This document shows, in pieces, positions 27,050 to 35,981 of a DNA stretch of 64,000 nt. How positions within the stretch are numbered: position 1 is the first letter of the stretch; each line of letters starts with the position of its first letter. Position numbers and translations under genes: made by a program. This DNA comes from Herbiconiux daphne. GTDB lineage: Bacteria; Actinomycetota; Actinomycetes; Actinomycetales; Microbacteriaceae. The DNA lies in contig NZ_JANLCJ010000004.1 in assembly GCF_024979295.1 (NCBI RefSeq), positions 124,001-188,000 on the forward strand, in the 5' to 3' direction. The notes beneath the pieces are model-generated. The model saw only the letters and a program-made list of their open reading frames with translations, did no database searches and had not been told where the DNA came from.

Positions 27050-27726
27050 GCTCTCCGTGGCGCGCCCGCGCGCGCTGGTGGGCCGAGGACTACCTCACTG
27101 CCGCTGGCCTGCAGCTCGGCGGAATGAGTTCCGGTGTCGATCCGCGAATCTACCGTTCCGGCACCGCACGGCCGTGCCTCGCCATTCCCGGCGTCTACGA
27201 GACCTGGCACTTCATGCGCCCCGTGATCGACGCGCTGCACTCCAACGGGCATCCCGTCTTCGTCGTCACCGATCTGCGCCACAACCGGCGACCGGTGATC
27301 GACGCCGCCGAGCTCATCATGCGATTCGTCGCACAGCACGACCTGACGGACGTCTTCATCGCCGCCCACAGCAAGGGAGGCCTGATCGGCAAGTATGCGA
27401 TGCTGCGGCTCGACCCGCAGCGGCGTCTGCAGCGCATGGTCGCGATCGCGAGCCCGTTCTCGGGCAGCCGTTACGCGAACTGGGCACCGAACAAGACGCT
27501 GCGAGCGTTTCGCGCCAACGATCCGGTCACCTCGTTGCTGGCCGCCGAAGACCGCGTGAATGATCGCATCACCTCGGTGTTCGGCGATTTCGACCCCATC
27601 ATCCCCGAGAGCAGCGTGCTCCCCGGTGCGCGCAACATCCGGCTGCCCTTCGGGGGCCACTTCCAGGTGCTGCGGCACCCCGCCACGTTGTCGATCGTGC
27701 TCGACGAGGCCGCTGCGACGCCGTGA
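27046..27726 (+). CDS. Lipase/esterase-like alpha/beta hydrolase
   Basis: 226 residues. The nucleophile elbow is A-H-S-K-G-G, as in triacylglycerol lipase or PGAP1-like hydrolases. It is preceded by a conserved L-A-I-P-G-V-Y-E-T-W oxyanion segment; G-D-F-D-P-I-I-P supplies an Asp and G-G-H-F-Q-V-L the His. No signal peptide is visible, so the enzyme is probably cytoplasmic. It overlaps the upstream hydrolase by four bases. Acting on acyl esters together with its partner and the divergent acyl-CoA ligase is plausible but unproven. Confidence 0.75.
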   Translation: MSSPWRARARWWAEDYLTAAGLQLGGMSSGVDPRIYRSGTARPCLAIPGVYETWHFMRPVIDALHSNGHPVFVVTDLRHNRRPVIDAAELIMRFVAQHDLTDVFIAAHSKGGLIGKYAMLRLDPQRRLQRMVAIASPFSGSRYANWAPNKTLRAFRANDPVTSLLAAEDRVNDRITSVFGDFDPIIPESSVLPGARNIRLPFGGHFQVLRHPATLSIVLDEAAATP

Positions 27727-27818
27727 AGGTCATTCGACCAGCTTCCTCCGCGGCGGCCGACGGCGGTTCGCGGCATACTCGGATCACCGGCCCCGAGCCG
27801 CATCAGCACGGAGGTCTC

Positions 27819-28832
27819 ATGAAAATCGTCATCGTGGGTGCCTCTGGCAACCTCGGAACAGCCCTGCTGCGCCGCGCCGCTCACGAGCCCGGGGTCGAGC
27901 TCGTCGGCATCTCGCGCCGGGCGCCACGACCCGAGGAGCCCTACTCGCTCGCCGAGTGGCACGAGGCCGACATCTCCACGGCGAGCGCCGAGTCACTCGC
28001 GCGCGTGTTCGCCGGGGCCGACGCCGTCGTTCACCTCGGTTGGGCACTGCAGCCCAATCACGACGAGCCCGCGATGGCGCGCACCAACGTGCGGGGCACC
28101 CGGGTCGTGCTCGAGGCCGCGGGTCTCGCGGGCGTGCCCCAGGTGCTCGTGGCCTCGTCGGTCGGCGCCTACAGCTTCGGCCCCAAGCACCGTGCGGTCG
28201 GCGAGGACTGGCCAACCGGGGGCGTGCAGAGTTCGCACTACGGCCGCCACAAGGCCATGAACGAGCGGGCGATGGACGCCTTCGAGCAGGCGAACCCGGA
28301 TGTCGCGGTCACCCGCATCCGGCCCGGCCTCGTCTTTCAACCCGATGCCGCCACCGAGATCGCCCACCTGTTCGCCGGCCGTCTCGTGCCGGTGCGCCTG
28401 CTGGGGCTGATGCGCCACCTGCCCGTGCTGCCACTGCCTACCTCCCTGATCGCGCAGGCGGTGCACGCCGACGACGTGGCCGACGCCTTCTGGCGGGCCA
28501 TCGAGCGGCGGGCCCGAGGAGCCTTCAACATCGCTGCCGACCCCGTGCTCGGCCCGGCCGAGATCGCCGCCGCCCTCGGGGTGCCCCGAACCGTGCCCTT
28601 CCGGCGGGGAGTGCTGCGGGCGATCGTCGACCTCACCTGGCGACTGCGGTTGCAGGCCACCGACCCCGGCTGGATCGACCTCGCGACCGCCATCCCCGTG
28701 ATGTCGACCGCGCGCGCACGGGCCGAGCTCGGCTGGGCCCCCACGATCTCGTCGACCGCCGCGCTCGACCAGCTGGTCGACGCTCTCGGCGCCGGCCGCA
28801 ACCTGCCCCAATCGGCGTCGCTGCGCGGCTGA
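27819..28832 (+). CDS. NAD-dependent epimerase/dehydratase family protein
   Basis: 337 residues, extended SDR. The cofactor loop is V-G-A-S-G-N-L-G (residues 6-13), D-A-V-V-H-L-G-W lies near 65, V-A-S-S-V-G-A-Y contains the catalytic Ser, and H-Y-G-R-H-K is the YxxxK motif. The C-terminal half ends with an A-R-A-E-L-G-W-A-P segment common in nucleoside-sugar epimerase relatives. GGAGG lies five bases before ATG 27819. No neighbour identifies a substrate; 27727-27818 shows no clear promoter. Confidence 0.85.
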   Translation: MKIVIVGASGNLGTALLRRAAHEPGVELVGISRRAPRPEEPYSLAEWHEADISTASAESLARVFAGADAVVHLGWALQPNHDEPAMARTNVRGTRVVLEAAGLAGVPQVLVASSVGAYSFGPKHRAVGEDWPTGGVQSSHYGRHKAMNERAMDAFEQANPDVAVTRIRPGLVFQPDAATEIAHLFAGRLVPVRLLGLMRHLPVLPLPTSLIAQAVHADDVADAFWRAIERRARGAFNIAADPVLGPAEIAAALGVPRTVPFRRGVLRAIVDLTWRLRLQATDPGWIDLATAIPVMSTARARAELGWAPTISSTAALDQLVDALGAGRNLPQSASLRG

Positions 28833-28849
28833 GGCCGTCAATGTGTGGT

Positions 28850-28873
28850 GTGGTATGGGCGGTGGTATAGCGT
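28850..28873 (+). promoter_or_regulatory. gntR promoter with GTGGTAT direct repeats
   Basis: GTGGTAT occurs at 28850-28856 and 28862-28868 (12-base period), running into TAGCGT (28868-28873), a likely -10 about 24 bases before the gntR start. The repeats could be the autoregulatory operator. GGTAT cores recur twice in the divergent importer/oxidase promoter. Confidence 0.45.
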
Positions 28874-28897
28874 AGGGCTGACGATTCGAGGAACGAC

Positions 28898-29650
28898 ATG
28901 ATCGACAGTTCGAAGGCCGAGCCGCTCTGGGCTCAGACCGCCGACTTCGTGCGCGAGCACATCGCCACCGGCACCTACAGCGAGGGCATGCGGCTGCCGC
29001 CCGAGCGCGAGCTCTGCCAGACCCTCAACGTCAGCCGCGTCACCCTGCGCAAAGCCCTCGTCTCGCTCGTCGACGAAGGGGTGCTGAGCGCCTCGCACGG
29101 TCGCGGCTGGTATGTCTCGAAGCCCGGCACGGCCGAGCCCGCCGCCGGCGACTGGCCCAACTCGCTCGAGTCGTTCAGCGAGACCGCGGCACGCATGGGC
29201 CTCGAGTCCGACTCGATCGTGATCGACCACCGCGTCTCGCCCGCCACCCTCGACGAGGCCGAGGAGCTCGCCGTCGCGCCGGGCACCCCCCTGCTGCGAC
29301 TCGGGCGCGTGCGACGTCTCGGCGGCGTGCCCATCGCCATCGACAACACCCGCCTGCCGGCCGCGCTCATCGCGGGCGGCGCCGACATCGACTTCAGCAC
29401 CGCCTCGCTGTTCGCCACCCTGGGCGAGAACGACATCGACATCGCCCGTTCCGAAGCCACCATCGAGGCGCGCGACGCCGACGCCGCAATCGCGGGCCAC
29501 CTCGACATCGAGGTCGGCCGCCCCATCCTCGTCATGAAGCAGCTCTCGGTCGACACCCGCGACCGCCCGGTGCTCATCTCGACCATCGAGTACAGCGGCG
29601 ACCGCTACCGCCTGCGCACGGTGTTCACCCGCTCCAAGTCGCGCCGCTGA
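28898..29650 (+). CDS. GntR family (HutC-type) transcriptional regulator
   Basis: 250 residues. The N-terminal winged helix shows R-L-P-P-E-R-E-L-C-Q-T-L-N-V-S-R-V-T-L-R-K-A-L. It is followed by a UTRA ligand domain of about 160 residues (L-L-R-L-G-R-V-R-R-L-G-G-V-P-I-A-I-D). HutC-type regulators commonly sense phosphorylated sugars or amino acid-derived compounds. It is convergent with the ABC permease gene 13 bases away and is the natural regulator of the importer/amine-oxidase cluster. GAGGA precedes ATG 28898. Confidence 0.92.
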   Translation: MIDSSKAEPLWAQTADFVREHIATGTYSEGMRLPPERELCQTLNVSRVTLRKALVSLVDEGVLSASHGRGWYVSKPGTAEPAAGDWPNSLESFSETAARMGLESDSIVIDHRVSPATLDEAEELAVAPGTPLLRLGRVRRLGGVPIAIDNTRLPAALIAGGADIDFSTASLFATLGENDIDIARSEATIEARDADAAIAGHLDIEVGRPILVMKQLSVDTRDRPVLISTIEYSGDRYRLRTVFTRSKSRR

Positions 29651-29663
29651 GCCGCGGCGCGGC

Positions 29664-30548
29664 CTACTTGCCGTACCCCTGGCTCAGGCCCTGGATGAAG
29701 TTGCGCGAGAAGACCGTGAACAAGATGATCAGTGGCAGCGCCCCGAGCGTCAGGGCGGCGAGCAGCGCCGGGTAGTCGCTCTGGAACTGGCCGACGAACT
29801 GCTGCACCCCGAGCGTGACGGTCTGGTTCTCTTTGCTCGGCGCCAGGATGAGCGGAAACCACAGGTCGTTCCAGATCGGCAGCATGGTGACGGATGCCAC
29901 GGCCGCGAGCCCCGGGCGCACCAGCGGCAGCACGATCGAGAGCGTGCGCAACTCGCCCGCCCCGTCGATCTTGGCGGCCTCCTTGAGCTCGGTGGGCACC
30001 CGCCGGAAGTACGTGGCCATCAGCGCGATCGCGAGCGGCAGGCTCATCGCCGTGTAGACCAGGATGAGCGCCGTGAGCGTGTCGACGAGGTGCCAGGCCA
30101 CCATGGTCTGCAGGATCGGCACCGTGCCGAGCCGGATCGGCAGCATGATGCCGATGATGAAGAACCCGGCGAGCACGGGCGCGAGCTTCACCTTGTATTC
30201 GGTGATGGCGAACGCCGCGAACGTGCTGAGCACGAGGGTGAGACCAGTCGACACCACGGTCACGATGATGCTGTTGCCGTAGTTCAGCGCGAAGTTGCCG
30301 CGCTTGAACACGTTCGCCCAGCCGTCGAGGTTGAACGTCTCGGCGGTCGGCAGGGCGAACGGTCCGTTGAAGATGCCCGGCGTGGTCTTGAACGAGTTCA
30401 TCACCACGACGAGGATGGGGGCGATCGCGAGCACCACGAACACGATCAGCAGCACGTGCACCACGAGGGTGCCGGCATCCGCTCGCGCCGGCTTCGTGAG
30501 GCCGAGGCCGTCGGATCGGGCCTTGCGGGAGGTGGTGGCAGAGGTCAT
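29664..30548 (-). CDS. Carbohydrate ABC transporter permease (MalG type)
   Basis: 294 residues with six hydrophobic segments. The EAA loop reads E-L-K-E-A-A-K-I-D-G-A-G-E-L-R-T and is followed by I-V-L-P-L-V-R-P, as in MalG/UgpE-like CUT1 permeases. Its C-terminus F-S-R-N-F-I-Q-G-L-S-Q-G matches the family end. It pairs with the MalF-type protein encoded immediately upstream (9-base gap) and with the lipoprotein receptor. No ATPase gene is present, so a shared MsiK-like ATPase must serve (family knowledge). Confidence 0.94.
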   Translation of the reverse strand: MTSATTSRKARSDGLGLTKPARADAGTLVVHVLLIVFVVLAIAPILVVVMNSFKTTPGIFNGPFALPTAETFNLDGWANVFKRGNFALNYGNSIIVTVVSTGLTLVLSTFAAFAITEYKVKLAPVLAGFFIIGIMLPIRLGTVPILQTMVAWHLVDTLTALILVYTAMSLPLAIALMATYFRRVPTELKEAAKIDGAGELRTLSIVLPLVRPGLAAVASVTMLPIWNDLWFPLILAPSKENQTVTLGVQQFVGQFQSDYPALLAALTLGALPLIILFTVFSRNFIQGLSQGYGK

Positions 30549-30557
30549 GAGCGGGTC

Positions 30558-31442
30558 CTAGAGTTCGTAGTTCTTCAGCCGTCGCTGCACGACGAAGAAG
30601 TAGAGGGCCGTGACGATGAGGATGAGGAAGAACACGACCGAGGCCACGGTGGCGCCGAGGTCGGGGTTGGCCACCTGGCCGCTCGACCCGAAGAAGGTGC
30701 GGTAGAACAGCGTGCCGAGGATGTCGGTGCTGTAGTCGGGGCCGGGCGCCGACCCGTTGAGGGCGTAGATGATGTCGAACCCGTTGAAGGTCCAGATGTA
30801 GGTGAGGATGGCGATCAGGCCGAATTGCGGCGCGATCAGGGGGAACTTCACCCGCCAGAACGTCGACCAGGCGTTCGACCCGTCGAGCTTCGCGGCCTCG
30901 AGGATGTCGTCGGGAATGGCGATGAGGGCGGTGTAGAGGAAGATCATCGGAATGCCGACGTACTCCCACACCGACATCAGGGCGATGGTCGGCAGCGCCG
31001 TGTTCTCGTCGCCGAGCAGCGGGAACTGCACGATGCCCCAGAGCGGGTTGATGATGAGCCGCCAGACGAAGCCGACGATGACCACCGAGAGCGTGGCCGG
31101 AATGAACAGCAGCGTGCGGTAGACCCCGCGCGAGCGCCGCAGCGTCGACGAGGTCAGCAGCGCCGCCATCAGCAGGCCGATCGGCAGCTCGACCAGCAGG
31201 TGCACCCCGAAGAACTCGAAGTTGTTGATGAGCGCGTTCCAGAACCGCTCGCTCGTGGAACCGTTGGTGAAGAGGTAGACGTAGTTGTCCAGTCCGGCGA
31301 AGGTCGAGACGCCTTCGCCGGACCGGAAGAAGCTGAGCACGACCGAGGCGATCAGCGGGATCACGAGGAACCCGGCGTACACCACGAAGGCGGGTGCACT
31401 GAACAGGATCAGGTTGCGATAGGCGCGGCCCGTGCTCTTCAT
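30558..31442 (-). CDS. Carbohydrate ABC transporter permease (MalF type)
   Basis: 294 residues with six hydrophobic segments. The start A-P-A-F-V-V-Y-A-G-F-L-V-I-P is typical of CUT1 MalF/UgpA-type permeases. The EAA loop reads D-I-L-E-A-A-K-L-D-G-S-N-A-W-S-T-F-W and is followed by F-P-L-I-A-P. It forms the channel with the MalG-type partner. It begins three bases after the binding-protein stop, so the transporter is one tight operon of receptor, MalF and MalG. Confidence 0.94.
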   Translation of the reverse strand: MKSTGRAYRNLILFSAPAFVVYAGFLVIPLIASVVLSFFRSGEGVSTFAGLDNYVYLFTNGSTSERFWNALINNFEFFGVHLLVELPIGLLMAALLTSSTLRRSRGVYRTLLFIPATLSVVIVGFVWRLIINPLWGIVQFPLLGDENTALPTIALMSVWEYVGIPMIFLYTALIAIPDDILEAAKLDGSNAWSTFWRVKFPLIAPQFGLIAILTYIWTFNGFDIIYALNGSAPGPDYSTDILGTLFYRTFFGSSGQVANPDLGATVASVVFFLILIVTALYFFVVQRRLKNYEL

Positions 31443-31445
31443 CGG

Positions 31446-32732
31446 CTACTGACCCGGCTTGTACCAGGAGTCGAGACCGGCCTGCAGTTCGGCGGTCGCG
31501 TCTTCGGCACTCAGGTCGGAGTTGTACATGTTCTGCAGGGCGACCCAGATCTCGTCGTCGAGCGGCGGGGTGCCCGCGCTCAGCCGGTCGAGAGCGAGCC
31601 GCGGGGTGAGGTCCGCGTCGGTCTTGAGGTCGGCGAACTTCTGGGCCAGCGGGTCGTCGTAGGTCACCGGCTCGGTTCCCATCGAGAAGAATCCTGGCAG
31701 CTTGTTGACGTAGAGGCTCTGGAAGTCGGGCGTCGCCAGCCAGTCGAGGAACTCCTGCGCGGCCTCCTTGTGCTCGCTCTTGGCGTTCATGCCGACGCCC
31801 TGGTCGGGCATCTCCTGCTGGTAGCGCTGGTCGCCGGCGTTCGCGACCGGGGCGCCGAACACGTCGACGTCGAGCCCGGTGGCGGTCGCGGCGCTGATGT
31901 CCCACGAACCGTCGGGAATGATCGCGGCCTTGCCGAGGGTGAACAACTGCATCATGTCTTCGTAGGTGAGCGATTCGTAGCCGTCGGGCAGGTAGGGCTT
32001 CAGGTCTTCGAACGCCTGGAACCCGGCGACGAAGTCGGGGTCGGTGAGCTTCTGGGTGCCGTCGATCAGGGCGAGCCTGCCGTCTTCACCCTTCCAGTAG
32101 TTCGGGCCGAGGCTGTAGAGCACGTTGTAGGCCAGCTGCCAGCCGTCGGCCGAGCCGAGGGCGAGCGGCGCATACGTGCCGTCCTTCTTGATGGCGTCGA
32201 GCACGTCGAGCAGTTCCGCCTGGGTGGTCGGCACTTCGAGGCCGAGCTCGTCGAAGATCGCGGTGTTGTAGTAGAAGCCGGCGAGAACGGATGCGATGGG
32301 CACGCAGTAGGGGTTGCCGTCGACGTCGGTCCACGCGGCGAGCGCGGTGTCGTCGAACTTCGACACCGCGTCGGTGCCTTCGAGCGGCTCGAAGTAGCCG
32401 TCTTCGATCCAGGCGCGGTTGACGTCGAACGGGCGGCACATGATGAGGTCGGCTCCGGTGCCGCCCTCGATCTGCGACTGCATGGCCGCGTTGTAGTCGT
32501 CGGTGCCGACCGGCGCGTAGTCGACCGTGATGCCGGGGTGCGACTCCTCGAACGCGGGGATGATCTCGTCTTCCCACATCGCGGTGTCTTCGGTTCGCCA
32601 GGTGGCGAAGGTGAGGGTGACGTCGTCACCCCCGTCGGTCGACGACGCAGAGCCGCCGGTGGAGCATCCGGCCAGACCGAGCATGACAAGGCTTGCTGCT
32701 GTGATCGCGATGGGCGCGAGTTTCGATCGCAC
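31446..32732 (-). CDS. Sugar-type ABC transporter substrate-binding lipoprotein
   Basis: 428 residues. Signal peptide with L-G-L-A-G-C (Cys23), then the CUT1 receptor core: T-L-T-F-A-T-W-R-T-E-D, P-G-I-T-V-D-Y, a hinge around G-F-Y-Y-N-T-A-I-F-D-E-L-G and the G-K-A-A-I-I-P-D-G-S-W segment. It captures the imported compound outside the membrane. Aromatic residues are frequent, which is usual for sugar receptors. GTG 32732 follows AAGGAGG at five bases, the best ribosome binding site of the region. A -10 TATGCT (32775-32780, minus strand) with -35 TTGTGA fits the upstream sequence. Confidence 0.93.
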   Translation of the reverse strand: MRSKLAPIAITAASLVMLGLAGCSTGGSASSTDGGDDVTLTFATWRTEDTAMWEDEIIPAFEESHPGITVDYAPVGTDDYNAAMQSQIEGGTGADLIMCRPFDVNRAWIEDGYFEPLEGTDAVSKFDDTALAAWTDVDGNPYCVPIASVLAGFYYNTAIFDELGLEVPTTQAELLDVLDAIKKDGTYAPLALGSADGWQLAYNVLYSLGPNYWKGEDGRLALIDGTQKLTDPDFVAGFQAFEDLKPYLPDGYESLTYEDMMQLFTLGKAAIIPDGSWDISAATATGLDVDVFGAPVANAGDQRYQQEMPDQGVGMNAKSEHKEAAQEFLDWLATPDFQSLYVNKLPGFFSMGTEPVTYDDPLAQKFADLKTDADLTPRLALDRLSAGTPPLDDEIWVALQNMYNSDLSAEDATAELQAGLDSWYKPGQ

Positions 32733-32874
32733 GGCGCCTCCTTCTTCTAGGGGTTGTGACTGCGGGTTTTCGACAGCATATACATCGAGTACATGAGGTC
32801 ACAAGAGGTATCTATGTAACAAACATGTTTCGCTCAATTGTCTCAGCGATGTTTCTAGAGGTATGGTCATCTCC
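32733..32874. promoter_or_regulatory. Divergent promoter region between importer and amine-oxidase operons
   Basis: This segment is clearly less GC-rich than its surroundings. It contains a 10-base palindrome AAACATGTTT (32821-32830), CAATTG (32835-32840), AGAGGTAT twice (32804-32811, 32857-32864) and TACAT twice. For the plus strand, TTGTCT (32838-32843), an 18-bp spacer and TATGGT (32862-32867) form a promoter seven bases before ATG 32875. For the minus strand, TTGTGA/TATGCT precede the receptor gene. The palindromes are candidate GntR operator sites. Confidence 0.6.
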
Positions 32875-33912
32875 ATGACTGGAATCGGAATCCTGGGCTC
32901 GGGCTTCATCGCCGAGTGCTACGCCGACGCGCTCGTCGACGTGCGGTCGGCCGAACTCGTGGCGAACTACTCTCGCACGCCGAAGTCGGCCGCCCGGCTC
33001 GCCGAGCGCTGGGCGATCCCGCACACCTACGACTCGATCGACGCGCTGTGCGCCGACCCGGCCGTCGAACTCGTCGTCGTCGCCCTGCCCAACGAGGTGC
33101 ACGTCGAGGCGGTTCGCGCCGCAGCGCGGCACGGCAAGGGCGTGGTGTGCACCAAACCGCTCGGTCGAACGGCCGAAGAAGCCGCCGAGATCGTGGCGAT
33201 CGCGCTCGACGCGGGCATCTGGAACGGCTACGCCGAGAGCTCGGTGTTCTCACCCAACATCGTGAAGGCCCGCGAGATGGTGGCTGCCGGCGGCATCGGC
33301 GACCTGCTCACCATGCGCGCCCGCGAAGGCCATTCGGGCCCGCACGCCCCTCACTTCTGGAACGCCGAGACCGCCGGCGGCGGCGCGCTGCTCGACATGG
33401 GCTGCCACACGGTCGAGTCGGCGCGCCACTTCTTCGGCAAAGACAACCGGGTGGTCGAGGTGATGGCCTGGGGCGCCACCCTGGTTCACGGCGACAAGAC
33501 CACCGGCGAAGACACCGCCACCGCCTGGTTGCGGTTCGAAGGCGGTCAGCTCGCCACGATCGAGTCGTCGTGGGTCGAGAGGGGCGGCATGGCGCTGCGC
33601 CACGAATTCGTGGGCTCGGGCGGCCGCATCATCACCGACACCTCGCAGACCCCGGTGTGGGGCTTCATCGAGAAACCCATCGGCTACCTGGTCGAGAAGG
33701 CGGATGCCGACACCGGCTGGGTCTACCCCGTGCCCGAAGAGACCCGGGCCTACGGCTTCTCGCAGCAGTTCCGGCACTTCGTCGAGCACTTCGAAGCGGG
33801 AACCGCCCCCTCGGAGACGTTCCATGACGGCCTCGTCGTCAACACCATCATCGACGCGTGCTACCGCTCGATGCGCACCCGCCAGTGGCAGAAGGTCGAG
33901 TACCCCGCATGA
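32875..33912 (+). CDS. Gfo/Idh/MocA family oxidoreductase
   Basis: 345 residues. Rossmann start I-G-I-L-G-S-G-F-I-A-E-C-Y, then the family block V-V-C-T-K-P-L-G-R-T with the catalytic-type E-K-P-x Lys replaced in context as C-T-K-P-L, and a central A-R-E-G-H-S-G-P-H-A-P-H-F-W and D-M-G-C-H-T-V-E-S active-site His. Family enzymes oxidise or reduce sugars and cyclitols with NAD(P). Start ATG 32875 is favoured over ATG 32863 because TATGGT sits seven bases upstream. It is the first gene of a five-gene operon and overlaps the amine oxidase gene by four bases. Confidence 0.92.
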   Translation: MTGIGILGSGFIAECYADALVDVRSAELVANYSRTPKSAARLAERWAIPHTYDSIDALCADPAVELVVVALPNEVHVEAVRAAARHGKGVVCTKPLGRTAEEAAEIVAIALDAGIWNGYAESSVFSPNIVKAREMVAAGGIGDLLTMRAREGHSGPHAPHFWNAETAGGGALLDMGCHTVESARHFFGKDNRVVEVMAWGATLVHGDKTTGEDTATAWLRFEGGQLATIESSWVERGGMALRHEFVGSGGRIITDTSQTPVWGFIEKPIGYLVEKADADTGWVYPVPEETRAYGFSQQFRHFVEHFEAGTAPSETFHDGLVVNTIIDACYRSMRTRQWQKVEYPA

Positions 33913-35981
33913 CATCTCTTCGCGACACCTCCCCCGCGGCATCCGTCGCTCCCGACCTCACCGAGCGGCTCGCGCCGGTGCTGCGCACCATCACCGCCGA
34001 CGAGATCGAGCGGGTGCGCGACGCCCTCGCTCAGGCGGGGCTGCTCGGCGCCGACACGCACGTGGCCTACCTCGGGCTCGCCGAGCCCGACAAGCGGCCG
34101 CTGCTCGCGGGCGGGGCTCCGGATGCCGCGAGCCGGCGCATCCGGGTCATGCTCGTCGACATGGCGACCGCCCTGTCGCAAGACGTCATCGTGGTGCCGG
34201 CCACCGGGGCCGTCGCCTCGGTGCACGACCTCGACCCGGTCACCGACGGGCAGGCGCCGGTGGTGCTGCTCGAGTTCTCGCTGGTCGAGGAGCTCGTGCA
34301 TCGCGACGAGCGGTGGCTCGCCGCCATGGCGAAGCGCGGGCTGACCGACCTCAGCACCCTGCGGGTCAACCCGCTGTCGGCCGGAGTGCTCTCGGTCGAC
34401 GAGGCCGGAAGGCGACTGCAGCGCTGCTTCACCTTCGTGCAGAAGACGCCCGACGACCTGGGCTGGGCGCATCCGGTCGACGGCGTCACGGTGATCGTCG
34501 ACGTCGCGGGCCGCGAGGTGGTCGACGTGATCGACTACGTCGAGCTGCCGGTGCCGCAGGAGGACGGCAACTTCCACCTCGCCTCGTGGGTGAACGAGCC
34601 GCCGCGCCCGGGCCTGAAGCCGATCGAGATCTCGCAGCCCGAGGGCCCGAGCTTCACCATCGACGACGACGGCGTGCTCGACTGGCTCGGCTGGCGGCTG
34701 CAGGTGGGGTTCGACCAGCGCGAGGGGCTCGTGCTGCACAACATCGGCATCCGCGACCCCGCGTCGGGCGAGGTGCGGCCGGTGCTCTACCGGGCGTCGA
34801 TCGCCGAGATGATGGTGCCCTACGGCGACCCGTCGCCGCAGCGGTGGTTCCAGAACTTCTTCGACTGCGGCGAATACCTGCTCGGCGGGTTCGCGAACTC
34901 GCTCGAGCTCGGCTGCGACTGCGTGGGCGACATCACCTACCTCGACGCGGTGATGGCCGGCAACGACGGGCACGCCCGGGTGGTGCCGCAGGCGATCTGC
35001 ATCCACGAGGAGGATGCCGGCATCCTCTGGAAGCACTCCGACAACTGGAACGGCTCGTCGGACTCCCGTCGCAACCGCCGGCTCGTGGTGTCGTTCTTCG
35101 TGACCGTGGGCAACTACGACTACGGGTTCTACTGGTATTTCTCGCTCGACGGCACGATCGAGCTCGAGGTGAAGGCGACCGGTGTCGTGTTCACCTCGGC
35201 CTATCCGGGAACCGGTTACCGGTATGCCTCGGAGCTCGCCCCCGGGCTCGGTGCGCCCTATCACCAGCACCTGTTCAGCGCCCGGCTCGACACCATGATC
35301 GACGGGCTCGGCAACGCGGTCGACGAGCTCGAGGCCGAGCTCGTGCCCCGCGGGCCGCTGAACCCCACAGGCACGGGCTTCACCCAGAAGGTCACGCGGC
35401 TCGCCACCGAGCAGCAGGCGCAGCGGGTGGCCGACAACGCGCGGGGCCGGGTGTGGCACGTGGTGAACCCGTCGGTCACGAACCGGCTCGGCAACCCGGT
35501 GGGCTGGGTGCTCGCGCCCGAGGGGCAGCCGGCCCTGCTCGCCGACGCCGACTCCGACATTCACAAGCGCGCGACCTACGCCACGAAGCACCTGTGGGTC
35601 ACGGCCTACGACCCCGACGAGAACTACCCGGCGGGCGACTTCGTCAACATGCACCCGGGCGGATCGGGGCTGCCGGAGTGGACGGCGCGCGACCGCTCGG
35701 TGGATGACGCCGACATCGTGCTCTGGCACACCTTCGGGCTCACGCACTTTCCCCGGCTCGAGGACTGGCCCATCATGCCCGTCGATTCGGCGGGCTTCCG
35801 GTTCAAGCCGCACAACTTCTTCGGGCGCAATCCCACGCTCGACATCCCGGAGGCGGTGGGCGACCACTGCGCGACCGGGCACGGGCACCACGACGATTCT
35901 GAGCACCCGCACGAGCACCACGAGCACCACGAGCACCCGCGTGAGAACCACCAGAACCACCAGATCGGAGGCCTCGCGTGA
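33909..35981 (+). CDS. Copper-containing primary-amine oxidase
   Basis: 690 residues. All catalytic parts are visible: topaquinone precursor Tyr403 in G-N-Y-D-Y, base Asp319 in N-F-F-D-C-G-E-Y, copper ligands His452/His454 in Y-H-Q-H and His607 in L-W-H-T-F-G-L-T-H. The 84-residue Asp-Tyr and 49-residue Tyr-His spacings equal those of the Arthrobacter globiformis enzyme as I recall it. A Phe replaces the gate Tyr before the base Asp. It oxidises R-CH2-NH2 to aldehyde, ammonia and peroxide. No signal peptide. The last 30 residues are an unusual His/Glu-rich tail. It lies between sugar genes, overlapping both neighbours by four bases. Confidence 0.96.
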   Translation: MTSLRDTSPAASVAPDLTERLAPVLRTITADEIERVRDALAQAGLLGADTHVAYLGLAEPDKRPLLAGGAPDAASRRIRVMLVDMATALSQDVIVVPATGAVASVHDLDPVTDGQAPVVLLEFSLVEELVHRDERWLAAMAKRGLTDLSTLRVNPLSAGVLSVDEAGRRLQRCFTFVQKTPDDLGWAHPVDGVTVIVDVAGREVVDVIDYVELPVPQEDGNFHLASWVNEPPRPGLKPIEISQPEGPSFTIDDDGVLDWLGWRLQVGFDQREGLVLHNIGIRDPASGEVRPVLYRASIAEMMVPYGDPSPQRWFQNFFDCGEYLLGGFANSLELGCDCVGDITYLDAVMAGNDGHARVVPQAICIHEEDAGILWKHSDNWNGSSDSRRNRRLVVSFFVTVGNYDYGFYWYFSLDGTIELEVKATGVVFTSAYPGTGYRYASELAPGLGAPYHQHLFSARLDTMIDGLGNAVDELEAELVPRGPLNPTGTGFTQKVTRLATEQQAQRVADNARGRVWHVVNPSVTNRLGNPVGWVLAPEGQPALLADADSDIHKRATYATKHLWVTAYDPDENYPAGDFVNMHPGGSGLPEWTARDRSVDDADIVLWHTFGLTHFPRLEDWPIMPVDSAGFRFKPHNFFGRNPTLDIPEAVGDHCATGHGHHDDSEHPHEHHEHHEHPRENHQNHQIGGLA

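Noticed and set aside
30090..32750. 886-codon frame antisense to the ABC importer genes
   Set aside because: Its composition (Glu, Arg, Gly, Val runs) mirrors the real permease and receptor genes on the other strand, which carry full family motifs.
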